A stretch of 64,000 bases of DNA, from positions 1,178,001-1,242,000 of the forward strand of contig VDMD01000004.1 of the NCBI GenBank assembly GCA_007026445.1. Reading direction: 5' to 3'. Under the pieces are notes generated by a model. The model made no database searches and was not told the DNA's origin. It saw only the letters and a program-made list of their open reading frames with translations. The stretch comes from Schizophyllum amplum. Taxonomy: Eukaryota > Basidiomycota > Agaricomycetes > Agaricales > Schizophyllaceae. Made by a program: the position numbers and the translations under genes. Below are positions 30,324-40,990 of this stretch, in pieces. Position 1 is the first letter of the stretch. Every line of letters starts with the position of its first letter.

Positions 30324-32346
30324 ATGGCGAGACTACGCGCCGCCAGAGGCCTGCCACAGCAAACACAAACATACGCCGTTGACAACAGCACCAGCTGGTC
30401 CTCTGTCTCTGCAGCCGTCGATAACCCCAACCCGTCACCGCCGCAGCAAGACGCCCTCATGATCCTCCTCCCGCTGCTCATAGTACTCTCGACATTCCTT
30501 TTCCTCCTCCTTGTCTTCCTCGTATGCGTCCTTCTCGTCCGCCGCCGCAGGGGCATATCTCTGCGCGACTCGGATGGCCCCGTGGACATGAGTCGCGAGG
30601 AGCTCATCGATGGAGAAGGCGGCTTCGAAGGCGTCGAGGCGCGCTGGCTGGAGAGCGTTCCCGAGCACGTACAGCGGGATTACAAGCGCGCGCGAGGTAC
30701 GTGGCACAGTGGCGTGTACGGTCCTTCTGCTTACAGCGAGTTCAGAATTCCAACTGCAGTACCCGCCCAACTCCTACCCGACAGACATCACTCTGTCTCA
30801 GTTTCTCTCCATCCAAGAGAAGGGTGTATCCGCCTGGTGCTTTGAGCCCGACTTTGAGACCGTCAACTCTTTGCTTGTGCACGCACGCACCGAGATAACG
30901 TTCCTCCCCGACCCGGCGTCGGCTTCATGTGTCCAAAGCAACCTCCCCTTGCCGAAACTGAACGAAGTCTACTACTGGGAAGTCAAGATGTTCGATCTGC
31001 CCGTCACGACAAACGTTAGCGTCGGTCTCGCCACCAAGCCGTATCCCCAGTTTCGACTACCTGGCATGAACCGCTACTCCGTCGCGTACCACTCTAACGG
31101 CGACATATCGCACAACTATCCGTTCACCGCCACGTCGTTCGGCCCTGGGCTCAAAGAAGGCGACGTCCTTGGCGTTGGTTACAGACCACGCTCGGGCACC
31201 GTCTTCTTCACCCGGAACGGACGGAAGATGGACGACGCGTTCATCGGGCTCAGCAGATGGAACCTCTTCCCGTCCATCGGTGCCGACGGACCATGTAGCG
31301 TGCACGTCAACCTCGGGCAGGCAGGCTTTGTCTTCATCGAGGCAAACGTGAAGAAGTGGGGATTAGCACCGAGCGTAGGCACTCTGGCACCGCCTCCGGC
31401 TTATGGCAGCGAGCGAGGTAGCATCCTTCTGGATGTCGGCGGTCGCGCTCGCCCGTCAGACGGTACAGGGTCGCCAGGCAGCACGCCGGGCGCAGCATCG
31501 CCTACACCCTCCCGTCGCTCGCACCGCTCTCGCCGTCCTAAACCCAGTGGCATGGCGAACCCTTCGTCGCCATTGCGGCAATCCGGATTTGACTCGCCCG
31601 CAACGCCCCCGCCACCCATTACCCCCATCATCGAGGAGATCGACGACTCCGGCGCGGGCCCGTCGAACCGGCGATACATCTCACCTTCCGATTTGCCATT
31701 CCATGCACCTCCTAATGCCAACATTCCGGCCTCACCGCCCGATGGTTCTCGCATAGACATCGAAGTCCAGTCCCCTGCATCTCCATCATCCCCGACTGCC
31801 CGGTCGCGCTCACCGTCTCCCGAAGGTGCGCCGAACCCCTTCATCACGCCGCGGCGTCATAATAATCACCACTCTATCTCGTCTTTTGCTGCATCTCTTT
31901 CCACTTCTCCCGAACGCCGTCAACGTTCCGTCGACGACGCCACAGAGTCAGGCGCCGAGCTAGTCGTTCAGGTACATCCTCCGCCGCCGGAGTCTCCCCT
32001 GAGCCCTCCGAATCCGCCTACGCCGCATATGCTTGACATCGGTCTGCAGGCGCTCCCGCATCGTCGGACGGACAGCGTATCGTCGGAGCATGTCGAAGAG
32101 TCCAGTGGGACTGATGATAGCGGGGAAGAGTCGTCGGGAACTGAGAGACTTACGGAGGGCGCGATATCGCGTAGATCTCCGTCCGGGCAGCCGCCCGCGT
32201 ACTCTCCGTTGGATGCCTTCCAGTATGCAGACGGCGTGCATATCGACCTGCCCGCGGACGTCATCCAGGCCGCTCTCGAGGGCAACGCCACCCCTCAGAG
32301 CGCGCACGGACAGTCGAGAGAGCACAGGCGTAGTCGCCGACGTTAG
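30324..32346 (+). CDS. SSH4: SSH4/EAR1-like SPRY-domain membrane adaptor for the Rsp5 ubiquitin ligase
   Basis: ATG 30324 opens MARLRAARGLPQQTQTY. A single transmembrane helix (LMILLPLLIVLSTFLFLLLV, then FLVCVLLV) is followed by a basic stop-transfer RRRRG and the conserved LESVPEHVQRDYKRARE(intron)FQLQYPPNS. A B30.2/SPRY domain follows: EVYYWEVKMFDLPVTTNVSV, GLATKPYPQFRLPG, SVAYHSNGDISHNYPFTATS, GDVLGVGYRPRSGTVFFTRN and FPSIGADGPCSVHVNLGQAG. Two PPAY motifs (APPPAYGS and GQPPAYSP) fit WW-domain binding. The Ser/Pro-rich C-terminal half is disordered. The yeast counterparts Ssh4/Ear1 sort permeases at endosome and vacuole. Topology and motifs agree with that. One clear intron near 30697-30746. 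Ends at TAG 32344-32346. Confidence 0.9.
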
Positions 32347-32758
32347 GATTGTGTTATATCTGGTGGATGGTACGTCTACTCTACTTATCGAAATGGACCG
32401 TCAGCTCATGGCTATCGGCAGCACGTCGCGCGCAGAAGCTACTATAACCCTACGCTCGTCATTATCAGTATGTTGTAATCAATATTGCTTCCTATCTTAC
32501 CTAGAACACACTCTCCACGGACAGTCCTTCCCCACCACACTCAGTGCCAGTATCCGGTCGTCAATGGACTCGAAGAGGCTGTAATTTACATTTGTAACGT
32601 ACACAAGTAAGAATCCCCGTGAGCGGGTAGCAAAGCAACAGTCGGTGAAATAGGAGATCCGGAGGTGCAAGAGCGGCGCGACTGAACATCGTGTCCTTGG
32701 AGGCTGGCGGTGGATATGTGGGGGGTATGGTCCAGGAGGTATCCCGTGCGGAACGTAG
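32347..32758. other. Convergent intergenic region SSH4 / membrane protein
   Basis: No gene is seen. 3' UTR-like sequence between converging genes. Confidence 0.4.
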
Positions 32759-33301
32759 TCACAAGTGATATGCTTGTCGTATTCCGTGCACCAACTCGAC
32801 ACTGCGTTGGGATGGCCCCTTGGTGTCCGTCATATTTTCCTCTCTCTCCTGTATCTTCTGTGGCGATTTGAGTGAAGGGAGCGGGGTGCCAAGGTCCGAC
32901 AGGCGCCGATCATCTGGGGTAGCTGTGTCCGCTCGCGCCCCCTTCAGATCCAGCTCCGTCACGCTCATCTCTTCTATGGAGGGTTCTCCGCGCGCTCTCC
33001 CCCTCCAGTGATGCAGCTTTCGTCGCGGATATTTGGCCAGAGCGAGCCACAACGCCAGCCCGATCAGGATGAGGCCGCAGACGACTGCTATGCCGATATA
33101 GCCCTTCACGTCCGGACGCAATGCGGGGCCAGCGCTGTCGTCGGTCTTCTGCTCCTTCGCGCTCGACGAGTCGGAGTCGGGGGAAGAGGACGAGACGCCG
33201 TCGGACTCGCAAGCTGGTGTGTTGGGCGGGCAGACGTCCCGGTCCTCGCGGATGTGTGGCACGTGGTCGCGAGCGCTGCTGGCGACGACGAAGAGGACCA
33301 T
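32759..33301 (-). CDS. Single-pass membrane protein of unknown function
   Basis: I do not recognise this gene. The first ATG of the frame is 33301 (MVLFVVASSARDHVPHIRED). The hydrophobic start may be a short signal peptide. The lumenal part is short and holds a CPPNTPAC pair of cysteines and a Ser/Asp-rich run. One strong transmembrane helix (GYIGIAVVCGLILIGLALWL) is followed by a basic AKYPRRKLHHWRGRARGE and a cytosolic tail with EEMSVTELDLKG and LPSLKSPQKIQERE, ending RQAYHL. It is about 180 residues and intronless. The architecture (short glycosylatable ectodomain, single helix, basic juxtamembrane) is common in basidiomycete wall- or stress-sensor-like proteins, but that is only analogy. 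Confidence 0.65.
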   Translation of the reverse strand: MVLFVVASSARDHVPHIREDRDVCPPNTPACESDGVSSSSPDSDSSSAKEQKTDDSAGPALRPDVKGYIGIAVVCGLILIGLALWLALAKYPRRKLHHWRGRARGEPSIEEMSVTELDLKGARADTATPDDRRLSDLGTPLPSLKSPQKIQEREENMTDTKGPSQRSVELVHGIRQAYHL

Positions 33302-33612
33302 GGCGGACGAGGAAGAGGGTAGCTGCTCGCCTGCCACGGCGCATCACGCGCTAAATGGTAAAGGGTTGCGATGAGAAGAACGCTAGCACGACCGTGTGTC
33401 ATGAGCTGGCTCCAGCAACTCCTGTTCGGCAGGTGGAGCGCTCTGTTGCTTCGCGTCGCGATTTAGCAGGACATGACCAATGGTGTTCGCACGAACTACG
33501 ACGGGTGCAATTCTATTGTAGCATACACTGTAGGACGTATACAACCGTTACATGGGCGCGGACTCGATGTCGGTAAGAATTTCGCTTTAGGGAAGAACTC
33601 GAGGGATCCTGC
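33302..33612. other. Intergenic between membrane protein and DPS1
   Basis: Promoter side of the membrane-protein gene and 3' flank of DPS1. No further feature recognised. Confidence 0.4.
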
Positions 33613-35608
33613 TCAAGGCTCGAGGCGCTTGGGATCGCGGGGGAATAGCGATGCGCGACGGATGTTGTTAAGCTTGAGGAACAGCATGAGCACGCGCTCG
33701 AGACCGATGCCTCCTCCACCATGTGGCGGACATCCGAATCGGAAGGCGTTGATGTAGTCCTTCATCTCGTCCGGGTTCACGCCCTTCGAGCGCATGTTCT
33801 CGATGAGCAGCGCTGGGTCGTGGACACGCTGGGCCCCGGATAAGATCTCCTCCCCACGCATGAAGAAGTCGTATGAGTTGGACAATGTCTAAAGGTAGCT
33901 CGTTAGATGGCAGTCTCGCATGGTGATGCGTCACTCCTTACCGGGTCCTCGGGGTCAGGCATGGTGTAGAATGGCCGAAGGGCCATGGGGAACTTGTCGA
34001 TGATAAAGTAGTCCGTGTCGTATTTTGCCTTAACGAGGCGGCCGAGCCTCTTCTCGTTCTCGGTGCTGTGAACAATCAATCAGCTGCGCGAACATGCTGC
34101 AGCAGATGTGTACTCACTTGATGTCATCGAGGTCCTCAGCCGGTACGCCGTCCTCCACCAACATGTTTGTTGCCTCCTTGAAGGTGAGCTTGAGCGTCTC
34201 CTCTCGCCACTTGAACTCGTCGGCAGGGAACTGGCGTCCGACCGTCTCGATCTCTGTCTTGTACTGTGCCTTGAGCCCGGCGAAGATATTCTTGAAAAGA
34301 CCATCGAGCAGTTCCATGACTTCGTGATAGTGCTCCTCGATTGCCATCTCCAGATCAAGGCCCATGAACTCAGTCAAGTGTCGGTGGGTGTTCGAATCTT
34401 CCGCACGGAAGACGGGGCCGATTTCGTACACGCGCTCGAAGTCAGACGCAATGCACATCTGCTTCGCCAACTGTGGCGACTGAGCGAGGTAGGCGTTGCC
34501 TAAAACCGACAATTACTCTCTTGAGCTCGTGACGACATAGCTGCGACGTACCCTTGAAGTAGCTGACTTTGAAGACGGAAGCGCCCGACTCGGTAGCCTG
34601 GCCCTGCAGCTTAGGACTGTGGATTTCGGTGAAGCCTTCACCGGACAGATAGTCACGGAACAAGCTGCCAATAGCAGCCTGAAGCTTGAAGATCGCTTGG
34701 TTGGTTTGGGTCTAGACGGGCGTCCGTCAGCATGAATGCCATCCCAAGGAGTAGAGACGTACCCGGAGGTCGATAATACGGTTGTTGAGACGAGTGTCAA
34801 GGAGGACCTTGTTGAACTGCGCGTCCGCGGCCTGCAACTCCGCTTCTGAGCGCGAAGCGTCGTCGATGGTGAACGGCAACGTCGCAGAAAGCCCAGAGAT
34901 CAAGTGAATCTTTGCGCGATGAGCGAAGTATCTTGTGCATCCTAATAATGGCTCACCTTCGAAATCTGAATTTCCGCGTTATGGATGGTGGTGCTTTGGA
35001 TCGGGGTAGGGACAGCCGTGACAACGCCCTCAACGAGGACAATGCTTTCGTCGCTGAGACTGCTGGTCCACTTCACCATAGGCTTGGAAATTTTCTCCGG
35101 CTTCGCCGTGAGGACGGCCTGAATAGTGTCGATTCTCTGACGAAGAACCAGGAAGACGACGTTTCCTTTGCCGCGGGATGTATGCACGCGGGCGCGCAGG
35201 AGCACTGTCTCGCCAATGTGCGACTCGAGTGTGGAGATCTGGTGGCGTGTCTGCCTGGGGCGAGACTGGGAACGGTTGAGGGGAAGGACTCCATAGTTTT
35301 CCTTCGAGAAATCCTGACAATCGTAATGTTAGTGAGTGCCGATCGGTCCATCTGTGCTGAACGTACATCCTGGCTAGCCGTCTGCTGCGCGGCAAGCTCC
35401 GCCTGGCGAGCTGCCTTCTCTGCCGCTTTCTTGTCCTTCTCGGCTTGTTTAGCGCGTTTCTTGAGCTCGTTCTTTGAAGGACCACTCTCGCCTTCGGCGC
35501 TGTTGTATCTCAGTCAGTCTGCGATGAGGGGGAGGGGGAGTGCAAGACTACTCACGCAGGCGCAGGAGGTGGTGTCTGCTCCGGAGTTGGTTGCTGGGGT
35601 TCCGACAT
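33613..35608 (-). CDS. DPS1: Aspartyl-tRNA synthetase, cytosolic
   Basis: ATG 35608-35606 opens [20 protein letters not shown] with a Lys-rich helical N-extension ([20 protein letters not shown]), as in eukaryotic cytosolic AspRS. The OB-fold anticodon domain reads [40 protein letters not shown]. Class II motif 1 lies in [20 protein letters not shown] with [17 protein letters not shown]. Motif 2 is [20 protein letters not shown]. Motif 3 is [20 protein letters not shown]. The ending [10 protein letters not shown] is canonical for the eukaryotic/archaeal type. It charges cytosolic tRNA-Asp. Several introns, all GT-AG where checked. Confidence 0.96.
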
Positions 35609-36217
35609 ACTTGTGATTCTGAGCTACGCCTGAAGGTCTTCTCGTACTTATAGCCGTGGAACTAGTCAGAGGGTAAGTCGAGTTCGAGTCGAGTCACTCG
35701 ACTGGCATCGATCGGACCGCGCCTCCGGATCATCTTCTCGGCGCTTCTCAACGTCGCCCAGCTGCGTCGTATGGCCTGGACCTTTTGGAACTTCACTGTG
35801 CATGCTGATGCGCGTTCGACTTTGACAAGGGGAGGGCCAATGGAGTGAAGAGAGCGACGGATTCAGAAGCTGGATCACCAGACACCAATGCAATAATACT
35901 TAGTGATCACGGAGTAGGTCTGTACATTGAAGGGCTTAGTATATGCGTGTGACATTGAAGAAGATGTAGTGGTTTGCTGGAATTTCCGAGACGAAATGCA
36001 CGCTTTCCTGGGATCCTTCCCCGCCAGTGGTGGCCAGCTGCAAGTCCAACAGACGCCACACCTGGCCCGATGAGGAAGTCCGGATGCGCATGATTGCGGC
36101 GTTATGGACGCGGGGAACAAACCGGAACCCCACTTTGCAACCTGTTCCGCCGTCTAGACCGTCCTGCTCGCGCGCGTATTTACGCGTCAGTCACCACCTT
36201 TTCCTTTCACAACCACC
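35609..36217. other. 609 bp divergent intergenic region DPS1 / AAT
   Basis: No gene is supported. Small open frames here lack recognisable sequence. It holds both promoters. Confidence 0.4.
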
Positions 36218-37768
36218 ATGCTCTCCGCTGCCGCCGCCGCTCGTCGCACCGCGTCCGCAGGTCTGCGCACGAACGCAGTGCGCTCTGTGTCCATCTGGGC
36301 GAATGTTCCCGCTGGTCCCCCAGACCCCATCCTTGGTCGGTCCCTGATCTCCCCCCCCCCCTTTAACTTGTTTCCTGCTGACACGCCTCCAGGCGTCTCT
36401 GAGGCTTTCAAGGCGGACAAGGACTCCCGCAAGATCAACCTGGGTGTGGGCGCGTACCGTGACGAGAACGGCAAGCCCTATGTCCTCAGGAGCGTGCAGA
36501 TGGTGCGTGGTGACTCGTACAGCCAACCTTCTGTGACTCACTTAATCTTCTTCAGGCCGAGGCTGCCATTGAGGCGGAGAAGCCCGACAAGGAGTACCTC
36601 CCCATTACCGGTCTCGCAGACTTCACGAAGAACGCGGCTCTCCTGGCGTACGGACCTGACAGCACCCCCCTCCAGCAGGGCTCGGTACTCACGCTTCCCT
36701 TTCTGCCTTTCATTTTCTTACCAATTATCCATAGGTCGCAGTGACTCAGTCCATCTCTGGCACTGGCGCGCTCCGGATCGGTGGCGCGTTCCTTGGCAAG
36801 CATTACCCCAAGGCCAAGGTTGTCTACTTGCCCAACCCCTCCTGGGGCAACCACACCCCCATCTTCCGCGACTCTGGGCTTGAGGTCCGTCAGTACAAGT
36901 ACTTCGACAAGAGCACCGTCGGCCTGGACTTCGAGGGCATGAAGGCTGACCTTAGGGTACGTATTATACATTGGCCAGTTCGGTCCCCTCTGATTGCCTG
37001 TCCAGGCTGCGCCCGAGGAGTCAGTTGTGCTCCTTCACGCCTGTGCACACAACCCTACGGGCATAGACCCTACGCCTGAGCAGTGGAAGGAGATCTCTGA
37101 CATCGTTAAAGAGAGGAAGCTGTTCCCCTTCTTCGACATGGCGTACCAGGGCTTCGCTTCCGGCAACATCGCCCGGGATGCCTTCGCACCGCGCTACTTC
37201 GTATCCGAGGGTCACCAGATCGCCCTCGCTCAGTCCTTCGCGAAGAACATGGGTCTTTATGGCGAGCGTGTTGGCGCCTTCTCATTGGTCTGCGCGGACC
37301 CGGAGGAGAAGAAGCGCGTGGACAGTCAGCTCAAGATCGTCATCCGCCCGATGTACTCCAACCCGCCTCTGCACGGCGCGCGCATTGCAAACAAGATCTT
37401 GTCCGACACGGCGCTGTACGGCGAGTGGGAGACGGAGGTCAAGGGCATGGCGGAACGTATCATTGGCATGCGTGAGAAGCTCTACAGCTCGCTCACCCAC
37501 GACCTGAAGACGCCGGGCGAATGGGGTCACATCAAGAGCCAGATCGGCATGTTCAGGTATATACGCGCTTCAATCTACGTGTGGGACGGTTTCTGACAGT
37601 ATCTCCGATAGCTTCACTGGTTTGACCACGCCGATGACGAAGGCCCTCGCGGAGAAGGCCCACATCTACATGACGGCCGACGGTCGCATCTCCATGGCTG
37701 GGCTCAACAGCCACAACATCGACTACTTTGCCGAGAGTGTGAACAAGGCCGTCCGCGGTGACCTGTAA
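36218..37768 (+). CDS. AAT1: Aspartate aminotransferase, mitochondrial
   Basis: ATG 36218 opens [20 protein letters not shown], then [20 protein letters not shown]. The Ala/Arg-rich, acid-free start is a mitochondrial presequence. Fold type I aminotransferase motifs follow: [103 protein letters not shown] (PLP Lys in SFAKN), [16 protein letters not shown] and [18 protein letters not shown]. It ends [10 protein letters not shown] at TAA 37766-37768. It exchanges amino groups between glutamate and oxaloacetate (malate-aspartate shuttle). Intron 1 begins with a C-rich run of 12 C (about 36350). Confidence 0.95.
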
Positions 37769-38013
37769 GCAAAATGGGGGCTCTTTGGCGGCCACTGTAG
37801 GCGAAGTACAACTGTATTGTACTACTACTAGCCTTGTATAAGCCACGTGTTTTTGGACGGACAACGCGCATGTCATGGTCACATGCATCTTGCTTTCGAC
37901 CACCATCACGTTCTCCCATCTCGCTGTGGGCGGGTAGTCGTCCGCACGGTGTCGGTGCCTCTTTGAGCGTTTCGCGGTGGACGCCGGGGTGAACTAAACG
38001 CTATCGACGAACG

Positions 38014-40719
38014 ATGGCAGAGACGCGCGCTCACGCGAAAGCTAGGAGCCCATCGCCCATGGTGCCCGGCGCTTGGCGCGAAGACTTCGACGTCGGCATG
38101 GAATCCTTCCGCAAACGTTCGTCTACGCTCCCTGCTCCTTTGGCTTCAGGTTACAAGCATGCTCCTCCGCCACCTGCGTCCAAGGCACCGTTGCACCTCG
38201 ACCATGTGGTGGACTTTCAACACCGGCTCTCGCAGTCTCTGCAATCCAACACAGCTGAGAAGACGAAGGATGGCATACACAAACCCTTCACTGTACGCCC
38301 GAAAGAGTCTATGTTGGAGGCTAGTGACTCCGGTACCGGCTCGCCCTTCCAGTCAGATGGCTCGGATCTAACCAAATTTACCATGGTGAGTGACGCGTAT
38401 CGTTCAGTTACATGGTCTGAGGAGTTTCCGGCATCAGCAGGATAGCAGTCGCGTTTCTGCAGTAAGTCCTCGTTTTGCAAGGCGCATATATGCGCGCTTA
38501 TTCTCGGACAGAACGCGTCTGCGATCACTGCATACAGTCCACCCGCATCTCCCATCCGGCACATCTACAAGAAGCAGAATGATAGCTCACCTCTTCGCTC
38601 CTCCCGCTTGTCTACGCACGGCAGTCCTGCATCTCGCGTCCGTAGTGCGACCAGCATCAGCACCCTCAACTCGTCTCCGTTCTTCTCTGGTCACGGCGGC
38701 TTTTCCAACGGCTCTCCCTCGGTCACTACGACATCGCATCCTTCGCTCTCGGCTGGCAACCTTTCAGCTTCTTCGTTCACCTCGTCTCCGATGACTAACT
38801 CCAACTCGCCTGTCATGATGTCGCCTATCGTGTTTTCTTCGCCTACTACGTCTCGTGGACACGGACGTGGAACTGATCACACAGAAGTATCTGGTTCCAG
38901 ACGACGCGAACTGTTGTATCAAGACTCGCCAAGCCGCCTCAGCGTCAGTTCCGACCGTCCAAGGCTCGCGTCTGGTCCTCCCTCACCTCTCGTTCCCCGT
39001 GATCTCAATCTTAGCAACGCCAGTCAGACAACTCGCACCCGTATCGCCTATTCGAAAACGACACCAAGTCCGTCTCCTCGCCGCCCGCGACCCTCGGGAG
39101 ATTCCTTTCTGCACACCGACTACTTCAACCAAAACGCGTCTCGATCTCGGACCAGGCAGCAGTCCTTTAACATCGAAGCCGAAGCGAGCGCTTTCTCGAA
39201 CCGTATGCTCACGACGCTTTCTCTGCCTGGCAGTCCCGACCTCAGCACGAGCATGGATATCACACCACTCAGCATCGACTCTCGTTTTCTGAGCGCTATA
39301 CCCAATAGCGAAGCTGTAACGCCGGATCTACCTGGCACGCCCTGGACACTCTCGATGGAAGGATCCCCGGAACCTTCACTGGCGCTTTCTTTGCCTGCTT
39401 CGGTTTCACTGTCTCCGTCTCCGTCTCTACGCGTCAGGCTTGGTCTCGATAAGGATGACCAAGGTCATGTCGTTGTCTTTCCATCGCCTTCGATTTCTTC
39501 GCCCAATCCGGCGTCGCCGGCGATGATATCGCAGCCGTCTACGCTCAGGATGGCTATGGAGCGGGACCTCGAAGTCGGCGATACGACGCGGGCTTTTCTG
39601 GATTCGAGCGTTGCCGAGTACGCGGCGGCGTATCTGTCGTCTGCGTTCGACGAATCGGACGAGGAGATCCTTCCGCTGGGTGGTGTCATAGCACGCGATC
39701 GAGAGGCCACTCCTCAGTCTCCGGTTGTCTCCAGCGTGCAGGCCGGCGTCGCTTCTCCTTCTGCGGCCGAAGCACAACACCAGTTCCTCAGAGCGCCTAC
39801 GCCGGAGGCCGATAGTCCTAGCCTGTTCTCGAAGGTGAAACAACTAGGCTCTCGGATGCGCAAAATGCTGCATAAGGACAAGGGCTCGTCGCGCAAGCTA
39901 GATGTACTCATGACGCAGACCATCCGACGACGCAGCTACCACAGCCCCGGCCGCCAAGTGAATGCCTACCTGTCACCACGGAGGGCACCCAGTCCGCCGG
40001 AGCGTCAAGTAAGCAACTTTGGCTGGACACGCTTGCCCACCCGCTGACTGTTTGCTTAGACTTCCAACGGTTCGAGGCGGTCGGGCGCAAGCAATGCATC
40101 GCATACACTGTGTACCCCTATACCCGCCGGAACCCCTGGAAATTCTGCTCCTCTGGTCACACCTCTGCCAGCGACGCCTCCTCCCATCGTGCAGCCACCG
40201 CACGCCAGGACATCCACCCCGCCGCCCGCTTCGACGCCCCTTGCGATACAAGCGCCGGTCAGGTCGAGGCGCCGATTCTCCATTCCGATGCTCAGCCTAT
40301 CCTCGCAGGCGATTCAGAGAACGCCCCCTTCGCCAGTGGCCATCCAGCACCGACAGGCGCGTCCTGCGCCCGTAGCTGGTTCTCTTCGCATCGCTGCAGG
40401 GCGGCGACCGCATTCCATGGCGTTAATTCTCAGAGCTGCCGGGGATTCGCCTCAGGCGGCCAGCGGGCTTAGTTCGCCTCGTCGAACGAGAGCGCTCTTC
40501 AACACCGGAATTCGCAACTCGTCTTCGAGGGAGATGGATCAATTCATGCCAGAGGTGCCCATCGAGGATATCGTGCGTCGGATGGACGAGAACGCGGAGT
40601 CTGGAGATGAAAGTGCGAGGCTTTTAAGCCCGCCAGGTCTGGAGGATTACAATCGAGATCGTGCGAATACGTGGATGCGAAGGGGAGGGCGGAGGAGGAA
40701 CTCTGTTCCTATCTTCTAA
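38014..40719 (+). CDS. Large Ser/Pro-rich protein of unknown function
   Basis: I do not recognise the family. ATG 38014 opens MAETRAHAKARSPSPMVPGA. Introns after FTM, after SRVSA and after PPERQ were placed by GT-AG and frame, giving about 820 residues. The sequence is dominated by SP/TP motifs and Ser runs (likely proline-directed phosphorylation sites). A more ordered segment, DSPSLFSKVKQLGSRMRKML followed by HKDKGSSRKLDVLMTQT, is basic and helix-like. The C-terminus has REMDQFMPEVPIEDIVRRMD and ESARLLSPPGLEDYN, ending RRRNSVPIF at TAA 40717-40719. There is no signal peptide or membrane helix. It is probably a cytoplasmic or nuclear regulatory scaffold (inference). Confidence 0.7.
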
Positions 40720-40867
40720 GTCGAAGTGCCCGTTTACTTGTTGATACTTTATAGTCGTACGCTGAGCTCTAATTTTCTTATCACCTGAAGTTTTACTTGT
40801 TTATGTAGCTGTCTGGGCTCAAGGGAGTCCTGGGCGCTTTCGGGAAGTGTGGAAAGCTCAACCAGCT

Positions 40868-40883
40868 CGTGACGTCACGCGTC
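40868..40883. promoter_or_regulatory. CRE-like element upstream of WD40 gene A
   Basis: CGTGACGTCACGCGTC holds a perfect TGACGTCA palindrome (40870-40877) overlapping ACGCGT, about 110 bp before the ATG. The same GACGTCACGCGT block stands upstream of paralogue B in the same relative orientation. Confidence 0.6.
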
Positions 40884-40990
40884 AAGGTTTACCTAGGTTT
40901 ACCGGCGCGTGGATGCATGTTGGCAACTGCTGCCTCTTGTCAACAACCTTCACAACCAATTCTCAAGCACACCCTCTACCCCACTAGGCG